DNA from: Bacteroidales bacterium
GTDB lineage: Bacteria; Bacteroidota; Bacteroidia; Bacteroidales; F082
Assembly (NCBI GenBank): GCA_016285355.1
Contig: JAEEQP010000064.1
Location: 1-18,102 of the forward strand
Direction of reading: 5' to 3'
DNA length: 18,102 nucleotides
The notes under the pieces are model-generated. The model saw only the letters and a program-made list of their open reading frames with translations. It had not been told where the DNA came from and searched no databases. The position numbers were made by a program, and so were the translations under genes. Shown one piece after another: positions 1-6,623 of the stretch (positions are counted from its first letter, which is position 1; each line of letters begins with the position of its first letter).

Positions 1-278
1 ACAGGTTGCCAATACTTTTTGTACCCCACGCAACTCACGCGAAGCACATAAGAACCAGTCACAACGTCTTTGAAACAAAACTCACCTTTGTCATCGCTCG
101 TCGCACCATAGGCGAACACACTATCGGTCGCATGGAGCAACACACAATTGGTATAGGGCATCATCGAACCATCATTGGCATCTTTCAGGCTGCCTTTCAG
201 GGTACTAGTTCCCGTTTGTGCTTCAAGAATGCCTGTCGCAAACAGCGACAGGACAATCAACAGATTTTTAATTCGCAT
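1..278 (-). CDS. Outer-membrane beta-barrel / TonB-dependent receptor-like protein, N-terminal part (runs off left edge)
   Basis: This is a partial gene: the reading frame opens at an ATG at 276-278 and stays open to base 1, giving about 92 residues. The N-terminus (MRIKNLLIVLSLFATGILEAQ) is a typical Sec signal peptide with likely cleavage near the Ala-Gln pair. It is followed by a carboxypeptidase-regulatory-like beta-sandwich with the usual landmarks: a GSLKDANDGSMMPYTNC strand region, an ATDSV loop, a DDKGEF turn, and a GSYVLRVSCVGYKKY strand. In Bacteroidota this domain sits at the N-terminus of TonB-dependent receptors and of TonB-less outer-membrane beta-barrel proteins, and the ATDSVFAYGATSD style resembles the latter. 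The barrel itself lies outside the window, so the substrate cannot be told. A weak -7-like TATGTTTA lies just upstream. Family assignment is fairly safe; exact subfamily is not. Confidence 0.8.
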   Translation of the reverse strand, partial: MRIKNLLIVLSLFATGILEAQTGTSTLKGSLKDANDGSMMPYTNCVLLHATDSVFAYGATSDDKGEFCFKDVVTGSYVLRVSCVGYKKYWQP

Positions 279-329
279 TGTTTTATCACTTTTTGAACTT
301 AAACATAGTATGAATACAAACTAAAAACT

Positions 330-470
330 TCATTTTCTCTTTCTTTCTGTTGGTGAATCAAAAAAATCAAGTATTTTCGATATACAAAACTCTACAGCAA
401 AAAGTATAATAGTTACATACAAAAGAATGAAATTTTTCCAGTCTTTTATTGTTTCTTTAATCTTTGTCAT
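330..470 (-). CDS. Small single-pass membrane protein (46 aa), unknown function
   Basis: An ATG at 468-470 opens a 46-codon frame ending in TGA at 330-332. The product begins MTKIKETIKDWKNF, has a hydrophobic helix of about 18 residues (roughly 14-31, ILLYVTIILFAVEFCI), and ends in a charged tail SPTERKRK. The layout (short amphipathic charged N-terminus, one membrane span, basic C-terminus) looks like a real membrane microprotein rather than random sequence. It lies 26 bases downstream of the acyltransferase remnant on the same strand and 51 bases upstream of the outer-membrane protein gene, so it may share a transcript with either. Just before it, a five-codon frame ATG AAT AAT AGA TGA overlaps its ATG as ATGA. 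I do not recognise the family. AT-rich base composition weakens coding confidence. Confidence 0.5.
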   Translation of the reverse strand: MTKIKETIKDWKNFILLYVTIILFAVEFCISKILDFFDSPTERKRK

Positions 471-496
471 CTATTATTCATGGTTTTAATAGTTAT

Positions 497-742
497 TTAA
501 CTCTGAATTTTATATTTGTCTGGAATCTCATCCGGTCGCTTCGGTCGTATCTGGTTCAAACCTTTCACAATACTGTGCGAGGGTACATCTTTGGTGACTA
601 TGGCACCAGCTCCGATGGTGACATCATCACCGATTTCATAAAGGCGTCGCATCTTCCAGAACTTGCGTTCTACCATTCTGTCGAAGTTGCTGATGCCAAG
701 AATGTCTGCCAACCAGATTTCGATGTCTTTTGCGATATTCAT
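497..742 (-). pseudogene. Truncated hexapeptide (left-handed beta-helix) acyltransferase remnant
   Basis: This 81-codon frame has an ATG at 740-742 and its own promoter. Residues 37-61 (IGDDVTIGAGAIVTKDVP, then SHSIVKG) are the final coils and capping loop of a hexapeptide-repeat acyltransferase of the serine acetyltransferase / sugar O-acetyltransferase type. Only two to three hexapeptide turns are present; working enzymes of this family need many more turns plus a catalytic His, and none is seen. Residues 1-36, containing WLADILG and FDRMVERKFW, join this tail directly, which suggests an internal deletion near base 634. The C-terminal tail NQIRPKRPDEIPDKYKIQS is polar. The promoter region is intact and is a diverged copy of the one before the MBOAT gene. 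It is most likely a decayed gene, though a retained short protein cannot be excluded. Confidence 0.6.
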
Positions 743-787
743 TTTTTTCTTTTTGTTTCACTTTCTTGCTTAGTGATTACGTTTCGG

Positions 788-914
788 GATGCAAAAATAG
801 ACCAATTGTTTGCCCAAAAAACCTCAATCTGAAAGTCTTGCAAATCCTGAAATGATTCTTGCAAATACAGGGAGTTTTACAAATACTAAAACGCTTTTTG
901 CTTATTCTGAAAGA
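788..914 (-). repeat. Copy A of a duplicated promoter-plus-tandem-site module (upstream of the acyltransferase remnant)
   Basis: Bases 821-910 align without gaps to 3389-3478 (constant offset 2568), with about 72 of 90 positions identical by hand. The -7 elements in the two copies are also at offset 2568 (792-799 and 3360-3367), so the whole promoter architecture is duplicated. On the minus strand the order is: half-sites related to TTTCAGAAT, then 21 bases, then the -7 element TATTTTTG, then the gene starting at 742. No consensus TTTG lies 19-21 bp upstream of the -7 element. Copy A overlaps a short hairpin just after the SGNH gene stop. Confidence 0.85.
792..799 (-). promoter_or_regulatory. 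-7 promoter element TATTTTTG for the acyltransferase remnant
   Basis: The minus strand reads TATTTTTG, a perfect match to the Bacteroidota -7 consensus TAnnTTTG, about 50 bases before the ATG at 742. The expected -33 TTTG is missing at 19-21 bp spacing, as in the partner promoter at 3360-3367, which is what an activator-dependent promoter would look like. Confidence 0.65.
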
Positions 915-927
915 CAAATCCGTCTTT
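910..927 (-). terminator. Weak hairpin after the SGNH gene
   Basis: AAAGAC (910-915) and GTCTTT (922-927) form a perfect 6-bp stem with a 6-base loop, starting 6 bases past the SGNH stop codon. The stem is AT-rich and no T-run follows on the minus strand, so termination would be weak; it may only mark the 3' end. Confidence 0.3.
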
Positions 928-933
928 ACACTA

Positions 934-1872
934 TCATGGCATTGGTAAAAAAGGTTTCAACTGCTCGAAAAACAATGCGGTAAAAACATGCGCGCCATCG
1001 TCGTTCAGATGATTGACATCGTAGAAAAGTTCAGGATGGTCGTTGAAATAGGGAGTGTCGTATAAATCGATGAAGGGAATGCCATATTTGTCGCATAGTG
1101 CAGCCAAGCGTCTGTTGTCGTCGGTTGGGCGAAATTTTGGAGAACTGACGATAACCAAAGGAACTTTTGCCGATGAATATTTTTTCAGGACATTCTCGAA
1201 GTTGTTTAAGGTATAACTGTCGAGTTCCTTTGTCGGCATTGAAGCCATTGCCTTCTCCTTAGCTTTCGTAGTGTCTATGTTCGTTCCATACTTTGGCTCA
1301 TATCCATCATCAACGACAATAGTAGTCAAAAAGGTGGAAGCGATTCGGAACATTTTACCATTATAGCGGTAGATGCTTGATTTCATCAGTATGCGTTCCT
1401 TTAATCCAAGATTGTCAAGATACCGATGTACGATAGTGTCTTTCCAATAGAAAGGAGCAGAGAACTCAATATCTGTCACTTGGCCGGCGCAAAGTTGGTC
1501 TTCCGAAATGTCATAAATGACGAGTTGGGGACGATACCTTGCAACAATAGCCTCCGCTGCACAGGAGTTGCTGTTGGCAAACTTAGCGCTAATGGCAGCA
1601 TTGTAAATGGATAAGTGCTTGCCGGAATAGGCATCTATGCTGTCGCCGAGTTGTTGGGAAACATAATGATTATTCCCACGTGAAGAGCCAAGGATAACCA
1701 CATCTGTTTCCAAATAGTGAAGACGATAGTTGTCTTTGGCAAAATCGCCGCAGATGTCAGGCATTATGTCCATCAGCTTGTCGAAGACCACCCCGACAGT
1801 AATATCAACCGCAACAAACATTGCGATAATAATGAGTATGATTCTCCAAAAGCGGGCAGATTCTTTTTTCAT
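934..1872 (-). CDS. SGNH/DltD-like membrane-anchored O-acyl transfer or esterase partner of MBOAT
   Basis: The 312-residue product has an N-terminal membrane anchor (about 9-30, IILIIIAMFVAVDITVGVVF) and an extracytoplasmic SGNH-hydrolase-like domain. The block I nucleophile motif is ILGSSRGNNHY (about 60-70, likely Ser64 in the GDS-equivalent GSS). The C-terminal Asp-His pair is in DVNHLND (Asp285, His288). Proteins of this form work with MBOAT acyltransferases to O-acylate surface glycans or teichoic-acid-like polymers, as AlgJ/AlgX/DltD do; here either acyl transfer or esterase activity is possible. The gene starts 5 bases after the MBOAT stop codon, so the two are surely one operon and probably translationally coupled. 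The target polymer cannot be read from the sequence. Confidence 0.8.
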   Translation of the reverse strand: MKKESARFWRIILIIIAMFVAVDITVGVVFDKLMDIMPDICGDFAKDNYRLHYLETDVVILGSSRGNNHYVSQQLGDSIDAYSGKHLSIYNAAISAKFANSNSCAAEAIVARYRPQLVIYDISEDQLCAGQVTDIEFSAPFYWKDTIVHRYLDNLGLKERILMKSSIYRYNGKMFRIASTFLTTIVVDDGYEPKYGTNIDTTKAKEKAMASMPTKELDSYTLNNFENVLKKYSSAKVPLVIVSSPKFRPTDDNRRLAALCDKYGIPFIDLYDTPYFNDHPELFYDVNHLNDDGAHVFTALFFEQLKPFLPMP

Positions 1873-1877
1873 AACGA

Positions 1878-3293
1878 TTAGAATTGAAAATAGATGAATT
1901 GACCATTAGCATAAGAGCCGAACAAAAGAACATATACAATTAGTGCAACAGTGGATATATAGCGTACCACAGTGTGTTTGGAGTGCATGAAATGAATATT
2001 CCAGTTAAAGTTGTCTTTGGTCTCCTTGAATATAAGAATGAATAACGCGATGAGACCGTAAACAAAAACCGATTTGTCCACAAAGGGCGCACCATGATCC
2101 GTGAGTATCTTTCCGATAATTGCGAATGCGTCAGTCACATTGTTCGCTCGGAAAAATATCCAGGCAAAGGATACCAACACGAAACAGAAAGCAGTACCAA
2201 ACATTCGGGAGAAAACGTTTTTGTATTCGGGCTTATGGACATATTTGCGCCATAGATTACCAATGACTTGATACGTGCCGTGCAACCCTCCCCAAATAAC
2301 AAATGTCCAGTTGGCTCCGTGCCACAAACCACTGACAAGGAAAGTTATCATCAGATTGAGCAGGTGACGAGGGTATTTTACCCGATTGCCTCCAAGTGGG
2401 ATATAGACATAGTCCATAAACCACGATGAGAGCGAAATATGCCACTTCTTCCAGAACTCCTTTATATTAAGGGAATAATAGGGTCGATGGAAGTTCTCCA
2501 TAAGTCGGAACCCCATCACTTTGGCGGCACCGATGGCGATATTGCTGTAGCCTCCAAAATCGCAATATATCTGGAAAGTAAAGAATAGGGTGGCAACAAT
2601 CATGCTGGTGCCACTATGACGCTCCACATGGTTGAAGACCGCATTCACATATTCGCTTATCATGTCTGCCACGCAAAGTTTCATAAAGAAGCCCCACAGC
2701 ATCTGTTTCAAGCCTTCTATTGCTTCATAAGAATTGAAATAGTGTTCCTCATGAAACTGTGGAAGCAGGTTTTTGGCGCGTTCGATAGGTCCTGCAACCA
2801 ACTGCGGGAAGAAACTGACGAAGAGTGCGTATGTAAAGAAATTCCGTTCCGCCTTGATGGTGCCTCGGTACACATCAATAGAATATCCTACCGCTTGGAA
2901 GGTGTAGAACGAGATGCCTACGGGTAACAGCACATCAAGGTTAGGCACCGTCCATCGTATTCCTGCCATTCCCAACAGGCGGAATACCGATTCATTAATA
3001 AAATTGAAATACTTGAAGGCAAACAGGATGGCGAAATTGATCACCAGACTAATCACCAGAAACGCTTTCTGCTTTGGTTTGTCGTCAGCATATCGTTCCA
3101 CAAGCAGACCACATAAATAAGTCAATACCGTGGAAGTCATGATGAGCATCGCATAAACGGGCTTCCAGTTCATGTAGAAATAGTAACTGGCGATGAGGAG
3201 GAAAGGTATGCGCCAGCGGTTGCCCTTCAATAGATAGTACACAATGCATACTGTCGGGAAGAAGATGAGAAACTCAAACGAATTGAATAACAT
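1878..3293 (-). CDS. MBOAT family membrane-bound O-acyltransferase (AlgI-like)
   Basis: The product is a multi-pass inner-membrane O-acyltransferase, 471 residues from the ATG at 3291-3293. The frame stays open 23 codons upstream, but family proteins start at MLFNSFEFLIFFP, so I use this ATG. Family landmarks are all present: LLPVGISFYTFQAVGYSIDVYRG around 122-144, AGPIERA at 167-173, QIYCDFGGYSNIAIG near 241-255, the KKWHISLSSWFMDYVYIPLGGN block near 282-303 (His285), and the catalytic-His motif GLWHGANWTF with His325. The family moves acyl groups across the membrane for extracellular polysaccharide O-acylation (alginate AlgI is the model). It is the first gene of a two-gene operon with the SGNH protein. 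Its promoter region is copy B of the duplicated module, and the AraC regulator lies directly upstream. Confidence 0.93.
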   Translation of the reverse strand: MLFNSFEFLIFFPTVCIVYYLLKGNRWRIPFLLIASYYFYMNWKPVYAMLIMTSTVLTYLCGLLVERYADDKPKQKAFLVISLVINFAILFAFKYFNFINESVFRLLGMAGIRWTVPNLDVLLPVGISFYTFQAVGYSIDVYRGTIKAERNFFTYALFVSFFPQLVAGPIERAKNLLPQFHEEHYFNSYEAIEGLKQMLWGFFMKLCVADMISEYVNAVFNHVERHSGTSMIVATLFFTFQIYCDFGGYSNIAIGAAKVMGFRLMENFHRPYYSLNIKEFWKKWHISLSSWFMDYVYIPLGGNRVKYPRHLLNLMITFLVSGLWHGANWTFVIWGGLHGTYQVIGNLWRKYVHKPEYKNVFSRMFGTAFCFVLVSFAWIFFRANNVTDAFAIIGKILTDHGAPFVDKSVFVYGLIALFILIFKETKDNFNWNIHFMHSKHTVVRYISTVALIVYVLLFGSYANGQFIYFQF

Positions 3294-3355
3294 AATTTGT
3301 AAGTTGAATTTGTTGAACAATGGTGATATACAGACTGCTTTTACAGCTGTTTTCG

Positions 3356-3482
3356 GTTGCAAAAGTAGCTTAGATAGTTACCGAAAATACCTCAATTTGA
3401 AAGTCTTGTATTTTCTGAAACGATTCTTGCATATTCTGTAAGTTTTGCACATTCTGAAATGCTTTTTGTATATTCTGAAAGT
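3356..3482 (-). repeat. Copy B of the duplicated promoter-plus-tandem-site module (upstream of MBOAT)
   Basis: This is the partner of 788-914. On the plus strand, five variants of ATTCTGAAA begin at 3394, 3412, 3433, 3451 and 3472. Their spacings alternate 18, 21, 18, 21, which equals two copies of a 39-bp unit (3394-3432 and 3433-3471, about 28 of 39 identical by hand) plus a final half-site. A second conserved word, TTGCA or TTGTA, sits between the half-sites. The array ends 21 bases before the -7 element, a position suited to activator binding. Confidence 0.85.
3360..3367 (-). promoter_or_regulatory. -7 promoter element TACTTTTG for the MBOAT-SGNH operon
   Basis: The minus strand reads TACTTTTG, a perfect TAnnTTTG, about 66 bases before the MBOAT ATG at 3293. 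The nearest TTG upstream is 24 bp away rather than 19-21, so the -33 element is poor; the tandem half-sites directly upstream probably replace it through an activator. Confidence 0.7.
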
Positions 3483-3501
3483 CTCAGGACGATACAAATC
3501 A

Positions 3502-3532
3502 GCCCGAACTCACCGTTTTATGGAGTTCGGGC
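3502..3532 (-). terminator. Strong hairpin downstream of the araC-type gene
   Basis: GCCCGAACTC (3502-3511) and GAGTTCGGGC (3523-3532) form a perfect 10-bp GC-rich stem with an 11-base loop, 43 bases past the stop codon of the AraC-type gene. On the minus strand the stem is followed by a modestly T-rich stretch (TGATTTGTAT). It separates the regulator transcript from the MBOAT promoter module just downstream. Confidence 0.75.
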
Positions 3533-3575
3533 CGATAGTTTCAATGTTTTATTGGGTTACATCTGTTGCGATGTG

Positions 3576-4688
3576 CTATTCTTTTTCAGCCGAGTCACGC
3601 ATCCAGGAGGTCACGGTTTGCCCCATGCGCTGCTTGAAGGCGGCACTGAAGGTGCTATAGCTTCTGAAGCCGCTCTCGTTTGCCAACTGTTGGGCAGTGA
3701 AAGGATGCTGATTGGCGATGGCTTCATGGTAGAGATTGATGAAATGTTGGATGCGCAGGCCGTTGATATAGGCGTTGTAGTTCATGCCCTGTTGTGCAAA
3801 ATGCTGGCTAAGATAAGTGTGGTTGGTGCCCACAGCTTCAGAAAGCTGAAGAAGGGTAAGGTCGTGACGCAGGTAAAGCTGGGTGGCCTCACAATGCTGC
3901 TCTAACAATTTTCCGATATTGGAGGAGATGGTCGATGGCGCAGCAGCTGGTGCCGTCGGCTCTTCTACTAAGTTCCACTTCTGTGTGGAAGGGGCATCCA
4001 ACTGCTGAAGCGTCTCCACTCGCCAAATCAAGAGGCCGATAAACACAAATTCGCTCACCTCTACAAAATACATTACAGTCGAATTGCCGTTGTCGTTCTC
4101 ATAGACAACGAACATCACTAACATGACCGCCAACGCCACAAAGCTCAGCCACATCTCCTTGTGTTCCAAGTCGGCATAGTTGTCGTGCAGCCATCGCCAG
4201 TACTGTTTCGTTGCAAATATCATATATATTATAAAGCACACGTTCAGCGACAAGTCATAAACATGCAGCAGCGGGTCTAAGGCGTCACTACGGATGGCGA
4301 TACACACTACCACTATGACCACGAAGGGCACCATCGCCACAGCAATAGGCCAAAACGGTCGCCGTCGGTCTTGCAACATGGCAAACAGCATAGCCATCAT
4401 CGTAGAGTTCAGCATCACACTGTCGAACCCGGTAGCTATGGCATAGCTTAAAAAATGGTCGTCAATTAAGACGAAATTGCTTACTAGTATCCATAACACA
4501 TGGCTCAGTACCACTGCAGCAATATAGGCAGCCGCACAACGACGCAGACGAACTGGCGACGTGATATTGGGCGCAAATGCATTGCCCCGACGGAACAGCA
4601 GATAGCAACACGCAATGATAGCCGACACAGTTACCGCACCGTAGAGCATGTCAAATATAAAGTCATTATGTACTGGTAGTTCGTTCAT
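3576..4688 (-). CDS. Seven-helix membrane AraC-family transcription regulator
   Basis: The C-terminal ~113 residues (about 258-370) are an AraC-type double helix-turn-helix. The first helix pair is around LTLLQLSEAVGTNHTYLSQHF, and the second is around TAQQLANESGFRSYSTFSAAFKQ with the family's PxxW-like end replaced by GQTVTSWMRD. The N-terminal part holds about seven hydrophobic helices, so the protein is probably anchored in the inner membrane and senses a signal there, an arrangement frequent in Bacteroidota. I start at the ATG at 4686-4688; an in-frame GTG at 4728-4730 would add 14 polar residues. The gene has its own -7 element and a strong downstream hairpin. Its place just upstream of the MBOAT promoter module makes it the obvious candidate regulator of that operon (inference). 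Confidence 0.88.
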   Translation of the reverse strand: MNELPVHNDFIFDMLYGAVTVSAIIACCYLLFRRGNAFAPNITSPVRLRRCAAAYIAAVVLSHVLWILVSNFVLIDDHFLSYAIATGFDSVMLNSTMMAMLFAMLQDRRRPFWPIAVAMVPFVVIVVVCIAIRSDALDPLLHVYDLSLNVCFIIYMIFATKQYWRWLHDNYADLEHKEMWLSFVALAVMLVMFVVYENDNGNSTVMYFVEVSEFVFIGLLIWRVETLQQLDAPSTQKWNLVEEPTAPAAAPSTISSNIGKLLEQHCEATQLYLRHDLTLLQLSEAVGTNHTYLSQHFAQQGMNYNAYINGLRIQHFINLYHEAIANQHPFTAQQLANESGFRSYSTFSAAFKQRMGQTVTSWMRDSAEKE

Positions 4689-4799
4689 ATAATTGCAGGC
4701 ATAATACGGATTGTTTCTCAAATTGGACACTATTGAACGTAGAGTGCCATAATCATTTCATACTTCTCCTATTTACATTGTTTCTTTGTTTAGGCGCGA

Positions 4800-4807
4800 C
4801 AAAATTA
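4800..4807 (-). promoter_or_regulatory. -7 promoter element TAATTTTG for the araC-type gene
   Basis: The minus strand reads TAATTTTG, matching TAnnTTTG, in the gap between the ABC-F gene and the regulator. It would give a leader of roughly 60 bases to the GTG start or 100 to the ATG start. No clear -33 TTTG is seen. Confidence 0.5.
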
Positions 4808-4862
4808 CAAAAATCCATATATCCTTTATTTTATGCAGGTGATAATTATAAAGACCGACAAC

Positions 4863-6623
4863 TTATCCTCCAATCTCATCCAACTCCAACCATCTCAATT
4901 CTTTCTCATCCAGTAAATCCTTAATCTCCTGCAAACGGTTACCCATTTGTTGTAATTTCAGGTAATCGGTTTCGCTATTCAAGGCTTCGGTCAAGGTTTG
5001 TTTTTCGGCTTCAAGGTCGGCCATTTCTTGGGTTAATGCCTCGTATTCACGCTGTTCTTTGAACGAACGCTTCACCTTTTCTCGTTGCTTTACTGGTTTT
5101 GGCTCTTCTTTCTTCTGCACCGATTTCTCCTTGCGTTCCTCCCTCAGTTTGGCATCAAGATAGTCTTTGTATTGCGAATAGTTGCCCATGAAGCCTTTGA
5201 CGTTGCCTTCACCTTGAAACACAAAGAGTTGGTCCACTACCTCATCCATGAAGAAACGGTCGTGCGAGACCACCAAAAGACAGCCTTTATAGCCTTGCAA
5301 GAAGTCTTCAAGTTTTTGTAACGTCAACAAATCCAAGTCGTTAGTGGGCTCGTCAAGGATAAGGAAGTTGGGGTTCTGCACCAAGATGGTTAACAGGTAG
5401 AGTCGGCGTTTCTCGCCACCACTCAACAAAGCCACTGGCTGGTGGTGCATCTTGTAAGGGAAGTTGAAATGCGCCAACAACTGGTCAGCTGTGTAGACTT
5501 TGTCCTTGCCGTAGGTCATCACCTCGGCAATGTCGCGCACGGTACTCAGCACAGTCTTGCTCTCGTCGAATTGGATGCCTTCCTGTCGGTAATAGCCGTA
5601 GGTCACTGTTTCTCCAGTTTTTATGCGGCCTCGGTCGGGCAAAACGCTGCCTGTAATCAGGTTCAAGAAGGTGGACTTCCCCACCCCATTCTTGCCAATC
5701 AGGCCGATGCGCTCGCCACGCTTGAAGACATAGTCGAAATCCTTCAAAACGGCAAGGTCGCCGTAAGACTTCGACACATTGCTCATTTCCAGTATCTTGC
5801 CACCAAGTCGTTGCATCTGCAAACCGAACTCCAAGCGTTCGTCTTGTTCCTGATATTTGGAGCGTTCTTTCAGGTCGTAAAACGCCTCAATTCGACTCTT
5901 TGACTTGCTGGTACGAGCCTGTGGCGTGCTGCGCATCCATTCTAACTCGTATTTCAGCAACTGGCTATTGCGCTCTGCCGTGGCGCGTTTTACCTCCTCA
6001 CGCTCGCGACTTTTTTGCACATAATAGTCGAAGTTGCCGTTGTGGGTGTACATCACGCCTTGGTAAAGCTCAAAAATCTTATTGCACACTCTATCAAGGA
6101 AATATCGGTCATGGGTCACCATCAGCAACGTCATGCTTGACTGGGTGAGAAACTTCTCTAACCATTCCACCATCTCCACATCCAAATGGTTGGTAGGCTC
6201 GTCAAGAATCAGGAAATCAGGTTCATGCAATAATACCAAGGCCAAAGCCAAACGCTTAACTTGTCCGCCTGAAAGCTCGTCCACCGACTGCTCCAAGTTG
6301 GTGATGGCAAAACGAGTCAAGTACTGCCTTGCTTTCAGGTGTTGTTCATCATTGAGGTCGGCCAACAGATCCGACACACGTGTCCCTGTCGGATACACAG
6401 GCAGTTGCTCCAAGTAGCCGATTTTGATGTCGTTGGCGTAGGTAATCGTCCCAGAATCAGGCGACTCCTGCCCTACCAAGATTTTCAGCATGGTAGACTT
6501 ACCCGAGCCGTTGGTGGCAATCAATGCCGTCTTATCTCCCTTCTCAATTCCGAAGGTGACATTTTCAAACAGCGTCTTGATGCCATACGATTTGGATATC
6601 GCGTTGACCGACAGATAGTTCAT
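4863..6623 (-). CDS. ABC-F family ATPase (Uup-like)
   Basis: The 586-residue protein has two ABC ATPase domains on one chain and no membrane segment, the hallmark of the ribosome-associated ABC-F family. Domain 1 has Walker A ATNGSGKST (36-44), signature LSGGQ (117-121) and Walker B LILDEP (138-143). The interdomain linker (about 205-260) is rich in charged residues, as expected of the tRNA-facing arm. Domain 2 has Walker A GKNGVGKST (310-318), LSGGE (400-404) and LILDEP (421-426). Residues ~490-586 form a basic, coiled-coil C-terminal extension, which points to the Uup branch (ribosome or DNA-associated, no transport). The ATG at 6621-6623 overlaps the VOC gene's stop as ATGA, so translation is probably coupled. 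Resistance-type ABC-F function is possible but less likely with this C-terminus. Confidence 0.93.
   Translation of the reverse strand: MNYLSVNAISKSYGIKTLFENVTFGIEKGDKTALIATNGSGKSTMLKILVGQESPDSGTITYANDIKIGYLEQLPVYPTGTRVSDLLADLNDEQHLKARQYLTRFAITNLEQSVDELSGGQVKRLALALVLLHEPDFLILDEPTNHLDVEMVEWLEKFLTQSSMTLLMVTHDRYFLDRVCNKIFELYQGVMYTHNGNFDYYVQKSREREEVKRATAERNSQLLKYELEWMRSTPQARTSKSKSRIEAFYDLKERSKYQEQDERLEFGLQMQRLGGKILEMSNVSKSYGDLAVLKDFDYVFKRGERIGLIGKNGVGKSTFLNLITGSVLPDRGRIKTGETVTYGYYRQEGIQFDESKTVLSTVRDIAEVMTYGKDKVYTADQLLAHFNFPYKMHHQPVALLSGGEKRRLYLLTILVQNPNFLILDEPTNDLDLLTLQKLEDFLQGYKGCLLVVSHDRFFMDEVVDQLFVFQGEGNVKGFMGNYSQYKDYLDAKLREERKEKSVQKKEEPKPVKQREKVKRSFKEQREYEALTQEMADLEAEKQTLTEALNSETDYLKLQQMGNRLQEIKDLLDEKELRWLELDEIGG

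Noticed and set aside
464..832. A 122-codon plus-strand open frame over the acyltransferase remnant
   Set aside because: The opposite strand holds a recognisable hexapeptide motif and a promoter; the plus frame shows no family feature and crosses the -7 element of the other strand.
4733..4924. A 63-codon plus-strand frame with a hydrophobic start
   Set aside because: It overlaps the 3' end of the ABC-F gene, has no promoter of its own, and its hydrophobic part comes from the AT-rich leader of the regulator gene.
6492..6518. First Walker A of the ABC-F protein begins with Ala instead of Gly (ATNGSGKST)
   Set aside because: Bacteroidota ABC-F proteins often have this Ala (as in AKNGTGKST); the catalytic Gly-Lys-Ser/Thr is intact, so it is not a defect.
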